This document shows positions 31,726-40,242 of a DNA stretch of 64,000 nt, one piece after another (the first letter of the stretch is position 1; every line of letters starts with the position of its first letter). The notes beneath the pieces are model-generated. The model ran no database searches, was not told where the DNA came from, and saw nothing but the letters and a program-made list of their open reading frames with translations. The position numbers and the translations under genes were made by a program. Location of the stretch: assembly GCF_030519475.1 (NCBI RefSeq), contig NZ_JAUMKD010000005.1, forward strand, positions 1 to 64,000. The letters are read 5' to 3'. This stretch comes from Micromonospora sp. C28SCA-DRY-2 (GTDB lineage Bacteria; Actinomycetota; Actinomycetes; Mycobacteriales; Micromonosporaceae).

Positions 31726-33888
31726 TCAGGCGCGGGTGGCGTGTTCCTTGCGGATCTGGTCGGCCAGGTGGGTGGGCATCGGCTCGTAGCGGGCGAACCG
31801 GCGGCGGAAGGTGCCGGTGCCCGAGGTCATCGAGCGCAGCTCGACGGCGTACCGGAGCAGCTCGGTGGCGGGCACCTCGGCGCGCACCAGGGTGCGCCCC
31901 TCGCCGTCCGGGTCCGGTTCGGTGCCCAGCACCCGGCCGCGCCGGCCGGACAGGTCGCCCATCACCGAGCCGACCGCCGAGTCGGGCACCCGGATGACCA
32001 CCTCGTCGACCGGCTCCAGCAGCACCGGCTGGGCCTTCTCGGCCGCGTCCTTCAGTGCCAGCGCGCCGGCGGTCTGGAAGGCCGCGTCGGAGGAGTCGAC
32101 GCTGTGCGCCTTGCCGTCGAAGAGCGTCACCCGCAGGTCGACCACCGGGTGACCGGCCACCAGGCCGCGCTCCATCTGGGCCCGTACCCCCTTCTCGACG
32201 GAGGGGATGTAGTTGTGCGGCACCGCCCCGCCGACCACCCGGTCGACGAACTCGAAGCCGGCGCCGCGCGGCAGCGGCTCCACCTCGATGTCGCAGACGG
32301 CGTACTGGCCGTGCCCGCCGGACTGCTTGACGTGCCGGCCGTGCCCCTTGGCCGGGGCGGTCAGCGTCTCCCGCAGCGACACCCGGACCGGCTCGGTGTC
32401 CAGCTCGACCCCACCGGCGCGCAGCCGCTCCAACACCACGTCGGCGTGCGCCTCGCCCATGCACCAGAGCACCAACTGGTGGGTCTCGGCGTTGCGGTCC
32501 AGCCGCATCGTCGGGTCGCCGGCGACCAGCCGGGCCAGGTTGCGGGCCAGCGCGTCCTCGTCGGCCCGGCTCTTCGCGACGATCGCCACCGGCAGCAGCG
32601 GTTCGGGCATCTCCCAGGGGGCGATCAGCAGCGGCTCGTCCTTGGCCGAGATGGTGTCGCCGGTCTCCGCGCTGCCCGACTTGGTGATCGCGCAGATGTC
32701 GCCGGCCACGCAACTGGCCACCTCGCGCAGGCTCGCGCCCAGCGGGGTGTAGATGTGCCCGACCCGCTCGTCGGCGTCGTGGTCGGGGTGGCCGCGCTCG
32801 GCCAGGCCGTGACCGGAGACGTGCACCGTCTGCTCCGGGCGCAGCGTGCCGGAGAAGACCCGGACCAGGGAGACCCGGCCGACGTGCCGGTCGATGGTGG
32901 TCTTGACCACCTCGGCCACCAGCGGGCCGTCCGGGTCGCAGGTCAGCGGCGGGCGGGGGGAGCCGTCCACCCCGCTCACCGCCGGCAGCTCGTGCTCCAG
33001 CGGCGACGGGAAGCCGGCGGTGAGCACCTCCAGCAGCGCGTCCAGCCCGACCCCGGTCTCGGCGCAGACCGGCACCACCGGGTAGAAGTGGCCGCGGGCG
33101 ACGGCCTTCTCCAGGTCCTCGATGAGGATCTCCGTGCCGATCTCCTCGCCGCCGAGGTAGCGGTCCATCAGGGACTCGTCCTCGCTCTCGGCGATGATCC
33201 CCTCGATCAGCTCGTTGCGGGACTCGGCGATGGCCGGCAGGTGCTCCGGGTCCGGGTCGCGGACCACCGGCGGGTGGCCGGCGGTGTAGTCGAAGACCCG
33301 CCGGGTGATCAGGCCCAGCAGGCCGACGGTGGAGACGCCGTCGTCGCCGAGCATCGGCAGGTAGAGCGGGAGCACGTTGTCGCCGAACACCCGCTGGCAG
33401 AGCGCCACCGCCTCGTCGAAGTCGGCGCGCGGGTGGTCGAGCCGGGAGACGGCCACCGCCCGGGGCATGTCGACCGCGGCGCACTCCTCCCACAGCGCGG
33501 CGGTGGCGGCGTCCATCCCGTCCACCGCGGAGACCACGAAGAGCGCGGCGTCGGCGGCCCGCAGGCCGGCGCGCAGCTCACCGACGAAGTCGGCGTAGCC
33601 GGGGGTGTCCAGCAGGTTGACCTTGATGCCGTCGTGCAGCAGCGGCGCGCAGGCCAGGCTCACCGAGCGCTGCTGGCGTACCGCCGCCGGGTCGTGGTCG
33701 CAGACCGTGGTGCCGTCGGTGACCGTGCCGGCCCGGGCGATCGTGCCGCTCGCCGCGAGCAGCGCCTCGACCAGTGTCGTCTTGCCCGCTCCGGAGTGCC
33801 CGACGAGCACCACGTTGCGGACCCTGCCGGGTTCGGTCACCACCGGCGCGCCGCCGGTGATCCCCTTCTCCTGATTCTTCTGCGCCAT
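31726..33888 (-). CDS. EF-G-like translation GTPase (FusA2 type)
   Basis: About 720 residues with the full EF-G domain order. P-loop G-H-S-G-A-G-K-T-T at 30-38 (EF-G proper has A-H-I-D-A-G-K-T-T), D-T-P-G-Y-A-D-F as G3, and the G4 N-K-x-D motif is replaced by S-R-L-D, as in the second, non-essential actinobacterial EF-G (Rv0120c-like). Domain IV contains the G-G-H-G-Q-Y-A segment. It is therefore not the elongation factor of the str operon but a paralog whose role (recycling or stress) is unsettled. GAGGT lies upstream of ATG 33888. Inserted between HIT/AKR and pgsA, on the opposite strand. Confidence 0.9.
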   Translation of the reverse strand: MAQKNQEKGITGGAPVVTEPGRVRNVVLVGHSGAGKTTLVEALLAASGTIARAGTVTDGTTVCDHDPAAVRQQRSVSLACAPLLHDGIKVNLLDTPGYADFVGELRAGLRAADAALFVVSAVDGMDAATAALWEECAAVDMPRAVAVSRLDHPRADFDEAVALCQRVFGDNVLPLYLPMLGDDGVSTVGLLGLITRRVFDYTAGHPPVVRDPDPEHLPAIAESRNELIEGIIAESEDESLMDRYLGGEEIGTEILIEDLEKAVARGHFYPVVPVCAETGVGLDALLEVLTAGFPSPLEHELPAVSGVDGSPRPPLTCDPDGPLVAEVVKTTIDRHVGRVSLVRVFSGTLRPEQTVHVSGHGLAERGHPDHDADERVGHIYTPLGASLREVASCVAGDICAITKSGSAETGDTISAKDEPLLIAPWEMPEPLLPVAIVAKSRADEDALARNLARLVAGDPTMRLDRNAETHQLVLWCMGEAHADVVLERLRAGGVELDTEPVRVSLRETLTAPAKGHGRHVKQSGGHGQYAVCDIEVEPLPRGAGFEFVDRVVGGAVPHNYIPSVEKGVRAQMERGLVAGHPVVDLRVTLFDGKAHSVDSSDAAFQTAGALALKDAAEKAQPVLLEPVDEVVIRVPDSAVGSVMGDLSGRRGRVLGTEPDPDGEGRTLVRAEVPATELLRYAVELRSMTSGTGTFRRRFARYEPMPTHLADQIRKEHATRA

Positions 33889-34114
33889 GGGGCGCACCTC
33901 CCTCAGCCGGTGGTGGTGGCGACCGCCGCGCGCGACGGGGAAGCGGCCCGGGGCGGGTCCCGCGGCGATATCCTCCGCTGTCTGCTGGATTCCGGGTACG
34001 TGACGGGCGGGCGGGTGAGTTGGCTCACCTCCCGGCTCGATCTCACACCCGATGCCCGGCCGGCACAAGGGCGGCTCGCCTGACCGGCCGTAGAGCCGGC
34101 GCTGGTCGGACCGT

Positions 34115-34120
34115 TATCGT
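34115..34120 (+). promoter_or_regulatory. -10 box of the PI-mannoside operon
   Basis: TATCGT lies 9 bases before the pgsA ATG, implying a leaderless or nearly leaderless transcript. Upstream of it starts the divergent EF-G-like gene. Confidence 0.45.
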
Positions 34121-34129
34121 GGGACCGCC

Positions 34130-34762
34130 ATGGCGAAGATCTTCCAAGTGTCGGCCCGCGCGGGGATGGCCCGTGTCGTCGAGCCGGTCGCACGCGGCCT
34201 GCTCCGAGCGGGCGTAACTCCCAACGCGGTCACCGTGGCGGGCACCCTCGGGGTGCTCGTCGGCGCACTCGGCTTCGGTGCCCGCGGTCATCTGGTCGCC
34301 GGGGCCCTGATCGTCACCGTCTTCGCGCTCACCGACCTGCTCGACGGGACGATGGCCCGGATGAGCGGGGGGTCCACCAAGTTCGGCGCGTTCCTCGACT
34401 CGAGCATGGACCGGGTCGCCGACAGCGCGGTCTTCGGCGCCGTGGCGTACTGGCTGGCCACCGAGCACCAGTACTCCGGGGTCGCCGCCGCGCTGCTCTG
34501 CCTGGCCGCCGGCGCGCTGGTCTCGTACGTCAAGGCGCGCGCCGAGGGCCTCGGGATGACCTGCAACGTGGGCATCGCCGAGCGCACCGAGCGGCTGCTC
34601 ATCGTCGGCGTCGGCGGGCTGCTCACCGGCCTCAACCTCGACCCGGCGCTGGAGATCGCGCTCTGGCTGCTGGCCGCCGTGTCGATCTTCACGGTCGGCC
34701 AGCGGATGCTGCACGTGTACCGGCAGGCCCAGCGCATCCACACCCCGGACGGAAATCGGTGA
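34130..34762 (+). CDS. pgsA: Phosphatidylinositol phosphate synthase (CDP-alcohol phosphatidyltransferase)
   Basis: About 210 residues, six membrane helices. The catalytic motif D-G-x-x-A-R-x8-G-x3-D-x3-D is complete (D-L-L-D-G-T-M-A-R-M-S-G-G then G-A-F-L-D-S-S-M-D). It joins CDP-diacylglycerol to inositol-3-phosphate in the membrane, the first step to phosphatidylinositol and its mannosides; in mycobacteria this locus gene (Rv2612c) was named pgsA1 but makes PI-phosphate. Followed by the acyltransferase with a GTGA overlap. Confidence 0.92.
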   Translation: MAKIFQVSARAGMARVVEPVARGLLRAGVTPNAVTVAGTLGVLVGALGFGARGHLVAGALIVTVFALTDLLDGTMARMSGGSTKFGAFLDSSMDRVADSAVFGAVAYWLATEHQYSGVAAALLCLAAGALVSYVKARAEGLGMTCNVGIAERTERLLIVGVGGLLTGLNLDPALEIALWLLAAVSIFTVGQRMLHVYRQAQRIHTPDGNR

Positions 34763-35685
34763 ATCTCACCGAGCTCGGCTACGTCGCCGGCTGGCGGGTG
34801 ATCCGCGCGCTGCCGCGGCCCGTCGTGGCCGCGGCGTTCCGGGCGGGCGCGGACCGCGCCCACCGCCGGGGCGGCGGCGCCCGACTGCGGGCCAACCTGT
34901 GCCGGGTGGTCGGCCCCGACCTGCCCGAGCCCGAGCTGGACGAGCTGGTCCGGGCCGGGCTGCGGTCGTACGCCCGGTACTGGATGGAGGCGTTCCGGCT
35001 GCCCTCGCTGAGCCGCCGGGAGATCCTGGCCGGGTTCCGGCTCGACGGCGAGGAGCTGCTCGCCGCCGACGTGGCGGCCGGCCGCGGCGCGGTGGTGGCG
35101 CTGCCGCACGCGGGCAACTGGGACGCCGCCGGCGCCTGGGTCGCGGCCACCGGCTGGCCGATCACCACGGTCGCCGAACGGCTCAAGCCGGAGGGCGTCT
35201 ACCAGCGGTTCCTCGCCTTCCGCCGGGGCCTGGGCATGGAGATCCTGCCCACCCACGGCGGCGACCGGCCGGCGTTCGACGTGCTGGTGGACCGGCTGCG
35301 CGCCGGGGCGGTGGTGCCGCTGCTGGCCGACCGGGACCTCTCCGCCCGGGGCGTGGAGGTCGACTTCTTCGGCGCCCGGACCCGGATGCCGGCCGGGCCG
35401 GCGCTGCTCGCGCTGCGCACCGGGGCGCCGCTCTACGTCGCCTCGATGTGGTACGAGCCGGACGCCGCCTGCGCGTCGCTGGTGGGTCCGCTGCCGGTGC
35501 CCGGCGCCGAGGAGGGCCCGCTCGACGAGCGCGTCCGGTCGCTGACCCAGCGGATCGCCGACAGTCTGGCGGCGGGTATCGCCCGGCATCCGGAAGACTG
35601 GCACATGTTGCAACGGATGTGGCTGGACCAGCGTGGCCCAGTCGACGGCGTGGCGCTGCCCTCGCCGGCCACCGGACAGCTCTGA
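34759..35685 (+). CDS. patA: Phosphatidylinositol mannoside acyltransferase
   Basis: About 308 residues of the LpxL/HtrB-like lysophospholipid acyltransferase fold with H117-A-G-N-W-D122 as the H-x4-D catalytic motif and D-R-D-L-S/A-R-G-V-E-V-x-F-F-G-A-R later. By position between pgsA and pimA it is the PatA ortholog (Rv2611c) that acylates the mannose of PIM1/PIM2 at the membrane. The GTG start overlaps the pgsA stop. Confidence 0.92.
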   Translation: MNLTELGYVAGWRVIRALPRPVVAAAFRAGADRAHRRGGGARLRANLCRVVGPDLPEPELDELVRAGLRSYARYWMEAFRLPSLSRREILAGFRLDGEELLAADVAAGRGAVVALPHAGNWDAAGAWVAATGWPITTVAERLKPEGVYQRFLAFRRGLGMEILPTHGGDRPAFDVLVDRLRAGAVVPLLADRDLSARGVEVDFFGARTRMPAGPALLALRTGAPLYVASMWYEPDAACASLVGPLPVPGAEEGPLDERVRSLTQRIADSLAAGIARHPEDWHMLQRMWLDQRGPVDGVALPSPATGQL

Positions 35686-35698
35686 GGAAGAGGTAGCG

Positions 35699-35814
35699 GT
35701 GAGCGCGAGGAGTGAGCCGGGTTTGCGAGCCCCGCAGTCGCGAACTGAGGTGACACCGTGAGCGCGAGGAGTACGGCGGAGCGGATCCGGGCAGTCGCGA
35801 ACAAAGGGCGTTGA
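35699..35814 (+). repeat. Chain of two mini-ORF repeats between patA and pimA
   Basis: GTGAGCGCGAGGAGT occurs at 35699-35713 and 35758-35772, and GCAGTCGCGAAC at 35734-35745 and 35791-35802, so a ~55-bp unit is present twice. Each unit is an ORF: 35699-35761 (20 residues) and 35758-35814 (18 residues). The stop of the first and start of the second share GTGA, and the second stop is one base before the pimA GTG. I recall similar GTGAGCGCGAGGAG repeats scattered in Micromonospora genomes. The peptides themselves are probably unimportant; the unit may pass ribosomes on. Confidence 0.7.
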
Positions 35815-35815
35815 C

Positions 35816-36976
35816 GTGCGGATCGGCATCGTGTGTCCGTACTCGTTCGACGTGCCCGGTGGGGTGCAGAACCACGTCATGGACCTGGCCGAGGCGCTGA
35901 TCGGGCTGGGCCACCAGGTGAGCGTGCTCGCCCCGGCCGACGAGGACTCCCCGCTGCCGCCGTACGTGGTACCGGCCGGGCGGGCGGTGCCGCTGCCGTA
36001 CAACGGCTCGGTGGCCCGGATCGCCTTCGGGCCGGTCTCCACGGCCCGGGTGCGGCGCTGGATTACCCGCGGCGACTTCGACGTGCTGCACGTGCACGAG
36101 CCGCTCACGCTCAGCCTCTCGCTGCTGGCCGTGCTCTCCGCCCGAGGGCCGGTGGTGGCCACCTTCCACACCGCGATGACCCGGTCCCGGGCGCTGGCCG
36201 CCGCGCAGGGCGTGCTCCAGATCGTGCTGGAGCGGATCACCGCCCGGATCGCGGTCAGTGCGCTGGCCCGCAAGGTGCAGGTCGAGCACATGGACGGCGG
36301 GGCGGTGGAGATCCCGAACGGGGTGGCCGTCGCGAAGTTCACCGACGCCGAGCCGCTGCCCGGCTGGCCGGGGGAGTGCGCGCCGGGCGAGGGTGGCTCG
36401 ATCGGCTTCCTGGGCCGGTTCACCGAGGCGCGCAAGGGGTTCCCGGTGCTCCGGGACGCCTTCGTCGAGCTGGCCGCCCAGCGCCCCGGGTTGCGGCTGC
36501 TGGTGGCCGGGCCCGGCGACCCGGACGACCTGTACGACCGGTTCCCGGCCGGGCTGCGCGACCGGGTGACCTTCCTCGGGCTGGTCTCCGAGGCGGACAA
36601 GGCACGCATGCTGCGCAGCGTGCACCTCTACGTGGCGCCGAACACCGGCGGCGAGTCGTTCGGCATGATCCTCACCGAGGCGCTGGCGGCCGGGACCACC
36701 GTGGTGGCCAGCGACCTCGACGCGTTCCGCCGGGTCCTCGACGGCGGCCGGGCGGGGCGGCTCTTCCCGACCGGGGACGCGGTGGCGCTGCGCGCCGCGC
36801 TCACCGAGCTGCTCGACGATCCGCGGCAGCGGGCCGAGCTGACCGCCTGCGGCGACCAGGTGGTGGCGAATTTCGACTGGCCCGTGGTTGCCCGCCGGGT
36901 TCTGGAGGTATACGCAGCGGCGATCGAGGCCACCGACGGGCGGGTGATCGACACGGAGTGGGTGGGGCTGGGCTGA
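35816..36976 (+). CDS. pimA: Phosphatidylinositol mannosyltransferase (GT4)
   Basis: About 386 residues. GT-B fold: N-terminal R-I-G-I-V-C-P-Y-S-F-D-V-P-G-G-V-Q-N-H-V, the very conserved PimA start, and the C-terminal donor site with G-R-x-x-E-x-R-K-G and the E-x7-E motif in G-E-S-F-G-M-I-L-T-E-A-L-A-A-G. It transfers mannose from GDP-Man to phosphatidylinositol at the inner face of the membrane, starting PIM synthesis. GTG at 35816 follows the mini-ORF chain with GGGCG as a weak ribosome site, so its translation may depend on coupling. Confidence 0.92.
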   Translation: MRIGIVCPYSFDVPGGVQNHVMDLAEALIGLGHQVSVLAPADEDSPLPPYVVPAGRAVPLPYNGSVARIAFGPVSTARVRRWITRGDFDVLHVHEPLTLSLSLLAVLSARGPVVATFHTAMTRSRALAAAQGVLQIVLERITARIAVSALARKVQVEHMDGGAVEIPNGVAVAKFTDAEPLPGWPGECAPGEGGSIGFLGRFTEARKGFPVLRDAFVELAAQRPGLRLLVAGPGDPDDLYDRFPAGLRDRVTFLGLVSEADKARMLRSVHLYVAPNTGGESFGMILTEALAAGTTVVASDLDAFRRVLDGGRAGRLFPTGDAVALRAALTELLDDPRQRAELTACGDQVVANFDWPVVARRVLEVYAAAIEATDGRVIDTEWVGLG

Positions 36977-37057
36977 CCCGGGTGGTGCGTGGTGCTCGGG
37001 TGACCGGAGCGTCGGCCGGCGACGGGCCGGAGGAGACCGAAACGGAGCAGCACTACG

Positions 37058-37561
37058 ATGCCGGGCATGTGGTGGGTGGTGGGCACGACCCTGGTCGTCG
37101 CGCTGGTCGCGGCGTACCTGATCTGGACCGCCGGCCGGGTCGAGCGGCTGCAGGGGCGCGCGGAGCTGGCGGCCCGCGCGCTCGACGCCCATCTGCTGCG
37201 CCGGGCCGCCGCCGCCGCGGTGCTGGCCGAACGGCGGTACGGCGTCGAGCTGTACGCGGCCGCGCGGATCGCCCTGGACGCCCACCCCGACGAGCGGGAG
37301 GCCGCCGAGAACGACCTCACCCGGCAGTTGCGGGCGGTGCAGCTCGACCCCGCCGATCCGGACTGCGAGGCGGTGATCGCGGCCAGCCGGCGGCTGGCCC
37401 TGGCCCGGCAGGTGCACACCGACCTGGTCCGCGACGCCCGGGCCGCCCGGCGGCGACCACTGGTGCGGCTGTTGCGGATGGGGCGCCGGCACCCGTGGCC
37501 GCGCTACTTCGACATCGACGACCCCACGCTCACCCTCCCGGCGGACGTCCCGGCCGGCTGA
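37058..37561 (+). CDS. Hypothetical protein with N-terminal membrane anchor
   Basis: About 167 residues. One membrane helix (residues 5-24, W-W-V-V-G-T-T-L-V-V-A-L-V-A) followed by a long Arg/Ala/Leu helical cytoplasmic part (R-V-E-R-L-Q-G-R-A-E-L-A-A-R-A...), and a W-P-R-Y-F-D-I-D-D-P end. I do not recognise the family; the layout recalls LemA-like proteins, but the motifs do not clearly match. Between pimA and pdxS, same strand. GGAG precedes the ATG at 37058; ATG at 37067 is also possible. Confidence 0.8.
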   Translation: MPGMWWVVGTTLVVALVAAYLIWTAGRVERLQGRAELAARALDAHLLRRAAAAAVLAERRYGVELYAAARIALDAHPDEREAAENDLTRQLRAVQLDPADPDCEAVIAASRRLALARQVHTDLVRDARAARRRPLVRLLRMGRRHPWPRYFDIDDPTLTLPADVPAG

Positions 37562-37659
37562 GCCGCGGCCTCTTCGGCCGGCGAGAGGGCGGGTGACGGC
37601 GGCCACATCGCAGGCCACCGAGGGTCTGATTGGCTGTCGGAGCGGCGTTGCGCCGGACG

Positions 37660-37665
37660 TAGCAT
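37660..37665 (+). promoter_or_regulatory. -10 box of pdxST
   Basis: TAGCAT, about 42 bases before the pdxS start; no good -35. Confidence 0.35.
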
Positions 37666-37706
37666 TTCGCTGCCACCCCCCGAGCACGCCTGAGGAGCGA
37701 TGTCCC

Positions 37707-38621
37707 GTGCCCGACTCCACTTCCCAGCACACCAGCGCCCCCGTCGTCGGCACCGCTCGCGTCAAGCGCGGCATGGCCGAGATGCTCAAGGGTGGCGTGA
37801 TCATGGACGTGGTCAACGCCGAGCAGGCCCGGATCGCCGAGGACGCCGGCGCCGTCGCGGTGATGGCGCTCGAGCGGGTGCCCGCCGACATCCGGGCCCA
37901 GGGCGGGGTGTCCCGGATGAGCGACCCGGACATGATCGACGGCATCATCAACGCCGTCTCGATCCCGGTGATGGCCAAGGCCCGCATCGGTCACTTCGTG
38001 GAGGCCCGGATCCTCCAGTCGCTCGGCGTCGACTACGTCGACGAGTCCGAGGTGCTGACCCCGGCCGACTACGAGAACCACATCGACAAGTGGGCGTTCA
38101 CCGTCCCGTTCGTCTGCGGCGCGACCAACCTGGGCGAGGCGCTGCGCCGGATCACCGAGGGCGCGGCCATGATCCGCTCCAAGGGCGAGGCCGGCACCGG
38201 TGACGTCTCCAACGCCACCACCCACATGCGGAAGATCCGCAAGGAGATCCGCCGGCTCCAGTCGCTGCCGGAGGACGAGCTGTACGTCGCGGCCAAGGAA
38301 CTCCAGGCCCCGTACGAGCTGGTCAAGGAGGTGGCCCAGACCGGCAAGCTGCCGGTGGTGCTGTTCACCGCCGGTGGGATCGCCACCCCGGCCGACGCCG
38401 CCATGATGATGCAGCTCGGCGCCGAGGGCGTCTTCGTCGGCTCGGGCATCTTCAAGTCCGGCAACCCGGCCCAGCGGGCCGCCGCGATCGTGAAGGCCAC
38501 CACCTTCCACGACGACCCCGACGTGCTGGCCAAGGTCTCCCGTGGTCTCGGCGAGGCGATGGTCGGCATCAACGTCGACGAGATCCCGCAGCCGCACCGG
38601 CTGGCCGAGCGGGGCTGGTGA
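37707..38621 (+). CDS. pdxS: Pyridoxal 5'-phosphate synthase, lyase subunit
   Basis: About 304 residues, the normal size of PdxS. V-K-R-G-M-A-E-M-L-K-G-G-V-I-M-D-V-V near the start, A-L-E-R-V-P-A-D-I-R, the active Lys in V-M-A-K-A-R-I-G-H, and G-A-G-T/T-G-D-V-S-N-A-T-x-H-M-R. It condenses ribose 5-phosphate, glyceraldehyde 3-phosphate and ammonia to PLP in a dodecamer with PdxT. GAGGAG before the GTG at 37707. Confidence 0.97.
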   Translation: MPDSTSQHTSAPVVGTARVKRGMAEMLKGGVIMDVVNAEQARIAEDAGAVAVMALERVPADIRAQGGVSRMSDPDMIDGIINAVSIPVMAKARIGHFVEARILQSLGVDYVDESEVLTPADYENHIDKWAFTVPFVCGATNLGEALRRITEGAAMIRSKGEAGTGDVSNATTHMRKIRKEIRRLQSLPEDELYVAAKELQAPYELVKEVAQTGKLPVVLFTAGGIATPADAAMMMQLGAEGVFVGSGIFKSGNPAQRAAAIVKATTFHDDPDVLAKVSRGLGEAMVGINVDEIPQPHRLAERGW

Positions 38622-38623
38622 CC

Positions 38624-39229
38624 ATGAGCGGGCCCACCATCGGTGTGCTCGCCCTCCAGGGCGACGTGCGCGAGCACGTCGCGGCGCTGACCGGGGCGGG
38701 CGCGGACGCCCGCCCGGTCCGCCGGCCCGAGGAACTGGATGCGGTGCACGGGCTGGTCATCCCCGGCGGGGAGTCCACCACGATCAGCAAGCTGGCCGAC
38801 ATCTTCGAGATGCGCGAGCCGATCGACAAGCGGATCGCCGGCGGCCTGCCGGTCTACGGCTCCTGCGCCGGCATGATCATGCTGGCCCGGGAGGTGCTCG
38901 ACGGCCGCCCGGACCAGCGCGGCTTCGACGGCATCGCGATGACCGTGCGGCGCAACGCGTTCGGCCGGCAGGTGGACTCGTTCGAGGCGCCGGTGGCGGT
39001 CAGCGGCGTCGAGGGCGGGCCGTTCCACGCGGTGTTCATCCGGGCGCCCTGGGTGGAGCGGGTCGGCGAGGGCGTCGAGGTGCTCGGCACGGTCACCGAG
39101 GGCCCGGCCGCCGGCCGGATCGTGGCGGTGCGGCAGGGCAACCTGCTGGCCACCTCGTTCCACCCCGAACTCACCGGCGACCTGCGGCTGCACCGCTACT
39201 TCGTGGGGCTGGTCCGGGCCGCCTCCTGA
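38624..39229 (+). CDS. pdxT: Pyridoxal 5'-phosphate synthase, glutaminase subunit
   Basis: About 201 residues, a class I glutamine amidotransferase giving ammonia to PdxS. G-V-L-A-L-Q-G-D-V-R-E-H, oxyanion P-G-G-E-S-T-T, nucleophile Cys in G-S-C-A-G-M-I, His in S-F-H-P-E-L and the following acidic residue complete the triad. I use the ATG at 38624; a GTG at 38618 overlapping the pdxS stop (GTGA) is equally possible. The last 6 codons fall inside a 32-bp tandem duplication. Confidence 0.96.
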   Translation: MSGPTIGVLALQGDVREHVAALTGAGADARPVRRPEELDAVHGLVIPGGESTTISKLADIFEMREPIDKRIAGGLPVYGSCAGMIMLAREVLDGRPDQRGFDGIAMTVRRNAFGRQVDSFEAPVAVSGVEGGPFHAVFIRAPWVERVGEGVEVLGTVTEGPAAGRIVAVRQGNLLATSFHPELTGDLRLHRYFVGLVRAAS

Positions 39230-39275
39230 GCGGTCCGCGACTCGTCCGGGCCGCCTCCTGAGCGGTCCGCGAGTC
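39212..39275. repeat. 32-bp tandem duplication across the pdxT 3' end
   Basis: Units 39212-39243 and 39244-39275 are identical except for one base (CGACTC / CGAGTC). The first unit contains the last pdxT codons and stop, the second is a non-coding copy. Confidence 0.9.
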
Positions 39276-39286
39276 GTCCGCGCCGG

Positions 39287-40138
39287 TCAGCCGGCGACGG
39301 AGCGCAGGCGTCCGGGCCGCCGGCCGAGGAGCCGGTCCAGGTTGGCGGCGGAGGCGGCGTCGGCCGGGAGCTGGACGACGATCCGCTGGTGGGCGGCGTC
39401 GGCGAGCTCCAGGGTCTCGTAGGCCAGCCGCAGCGGGCCGACCTCCGGGTGCCGCAGCTCCCGGACGCCGGTCCGTGGGGCGGCCACCGGACGCCGCTCC
39501 CACCGCTCGGTGAACGGCGCGCCGACGGTCCGGGCCAGCCGGTCGGCGAACGCGTCGGTGGCCGGGTCGCCGCGGCGCAACCGGTGCAGCTCGGCGATCT
39601 GCTGGTCGGCCAGCTCCGCCCACTGCGGGAAGTGGTCGCGGGCGCGTTCGTCGGCGAGCGTGAACCACAGCAGGTTCGGCCGGCTGCCGTCGAGCAGGCC
39701 CAGCGGGCGGGCCAGCCGGTCGAAGGGGTCGTTCCAGGCCAGCACGTCGCTGAGCTGGTTCACCACGTACGCCGGGGCGTCGCGGAGCCCGTCGAGCACG
39801 GCCCGGACCGTCGGGCGGACGGCGCGGGCGGCCGACGGTCGCTCGCCCGGGCACAGTTGCCGGCTGTGGCTGACCATGGCGAGCTGTTGCAGGTGGTCCC
39901 GGTCGGCGTCGTCGAGCAGCAGGGCGTCGGCGAGCGCCGCGAGGATCTCCGGCGAGGGTCGGGTGTCCCGCCCCTGCTCCAGCCGGGTCAGGTACTCCAC
40001 GCTCACCTGGGCCAGCGTCGCCAGCTCCGCCCGGCGCAGACCGGGCGTGCGGCGGCGCGGACCCGGGGCGAGACCCACGTCGGCCGGCCGCCGGGCCTCC
40101 CGCCGGCTGCGCAGGAACGCGCCCAACTCTCCGTCCAT
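39287..40138 (-). CDS. XRE-family regulator (MmyB-like)
   Basis: About 283 residues. Helix-turn-helix near residues 10-65 (T-P-G-L-R-R-A-E-L-A-x-L-A-x-V-S-V-E-Y-L-T-R-L-E-Q-G-R) and a C-terminal MmyB-like ligand domain with Y-V-V-N-Q-L-S-D-V-L-A-W-N, F-T-L-A-D-E and V-x-E-L-R-H-P-E-V-G-P-L-R-L. It diverges from an NADPH-dependent FMN reductase gene, a pairing in which such regulators typically control the neighbouring oxidoreductase. Start at ATG 40138. Confidence 0.9.
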   Translation of the reverse strand: MDGELGAFLRSRREARRPADVGLAPGPRRRTPGLRRAELATLAQVSVEYLTRLEQGRDTRPSPEILAALADALLLDDADRDHLQQLAMVSHSRQLCPGERPSAARAVRPTVRAVLDGLRDAPAYVVNQLSDVLAWNDPFDRLARPLGLLDGSRPNLLWFTLADERARDHFPQWAELADQQIAELHRLRRGDPATDAFADRLARTVGAPFTERWERRPVAAPRTGVRELRHPEVGPLRLAYETLELADAAHQRIVVQLPADAASAANLDRLLGRRPGRLRSVAG

Positions 40139-40242
40139 CACCCGTCCAGTCTGGCACCGGGGCATCGCCGTTGGGTGTCCCCGGCAGGGCCACCCTCGCG
40201 CCGGCCTCCCCACCGGCGCTGGCCGCCCCGACGATCGTCGCC

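Noticed and set aside
36977..37057. Nudix gene expected after pimA as in mycobacteria
   Set aside because: Only a short gap and then an unrelated membrane-anchored protein; no Nudix box anywhere nearby.
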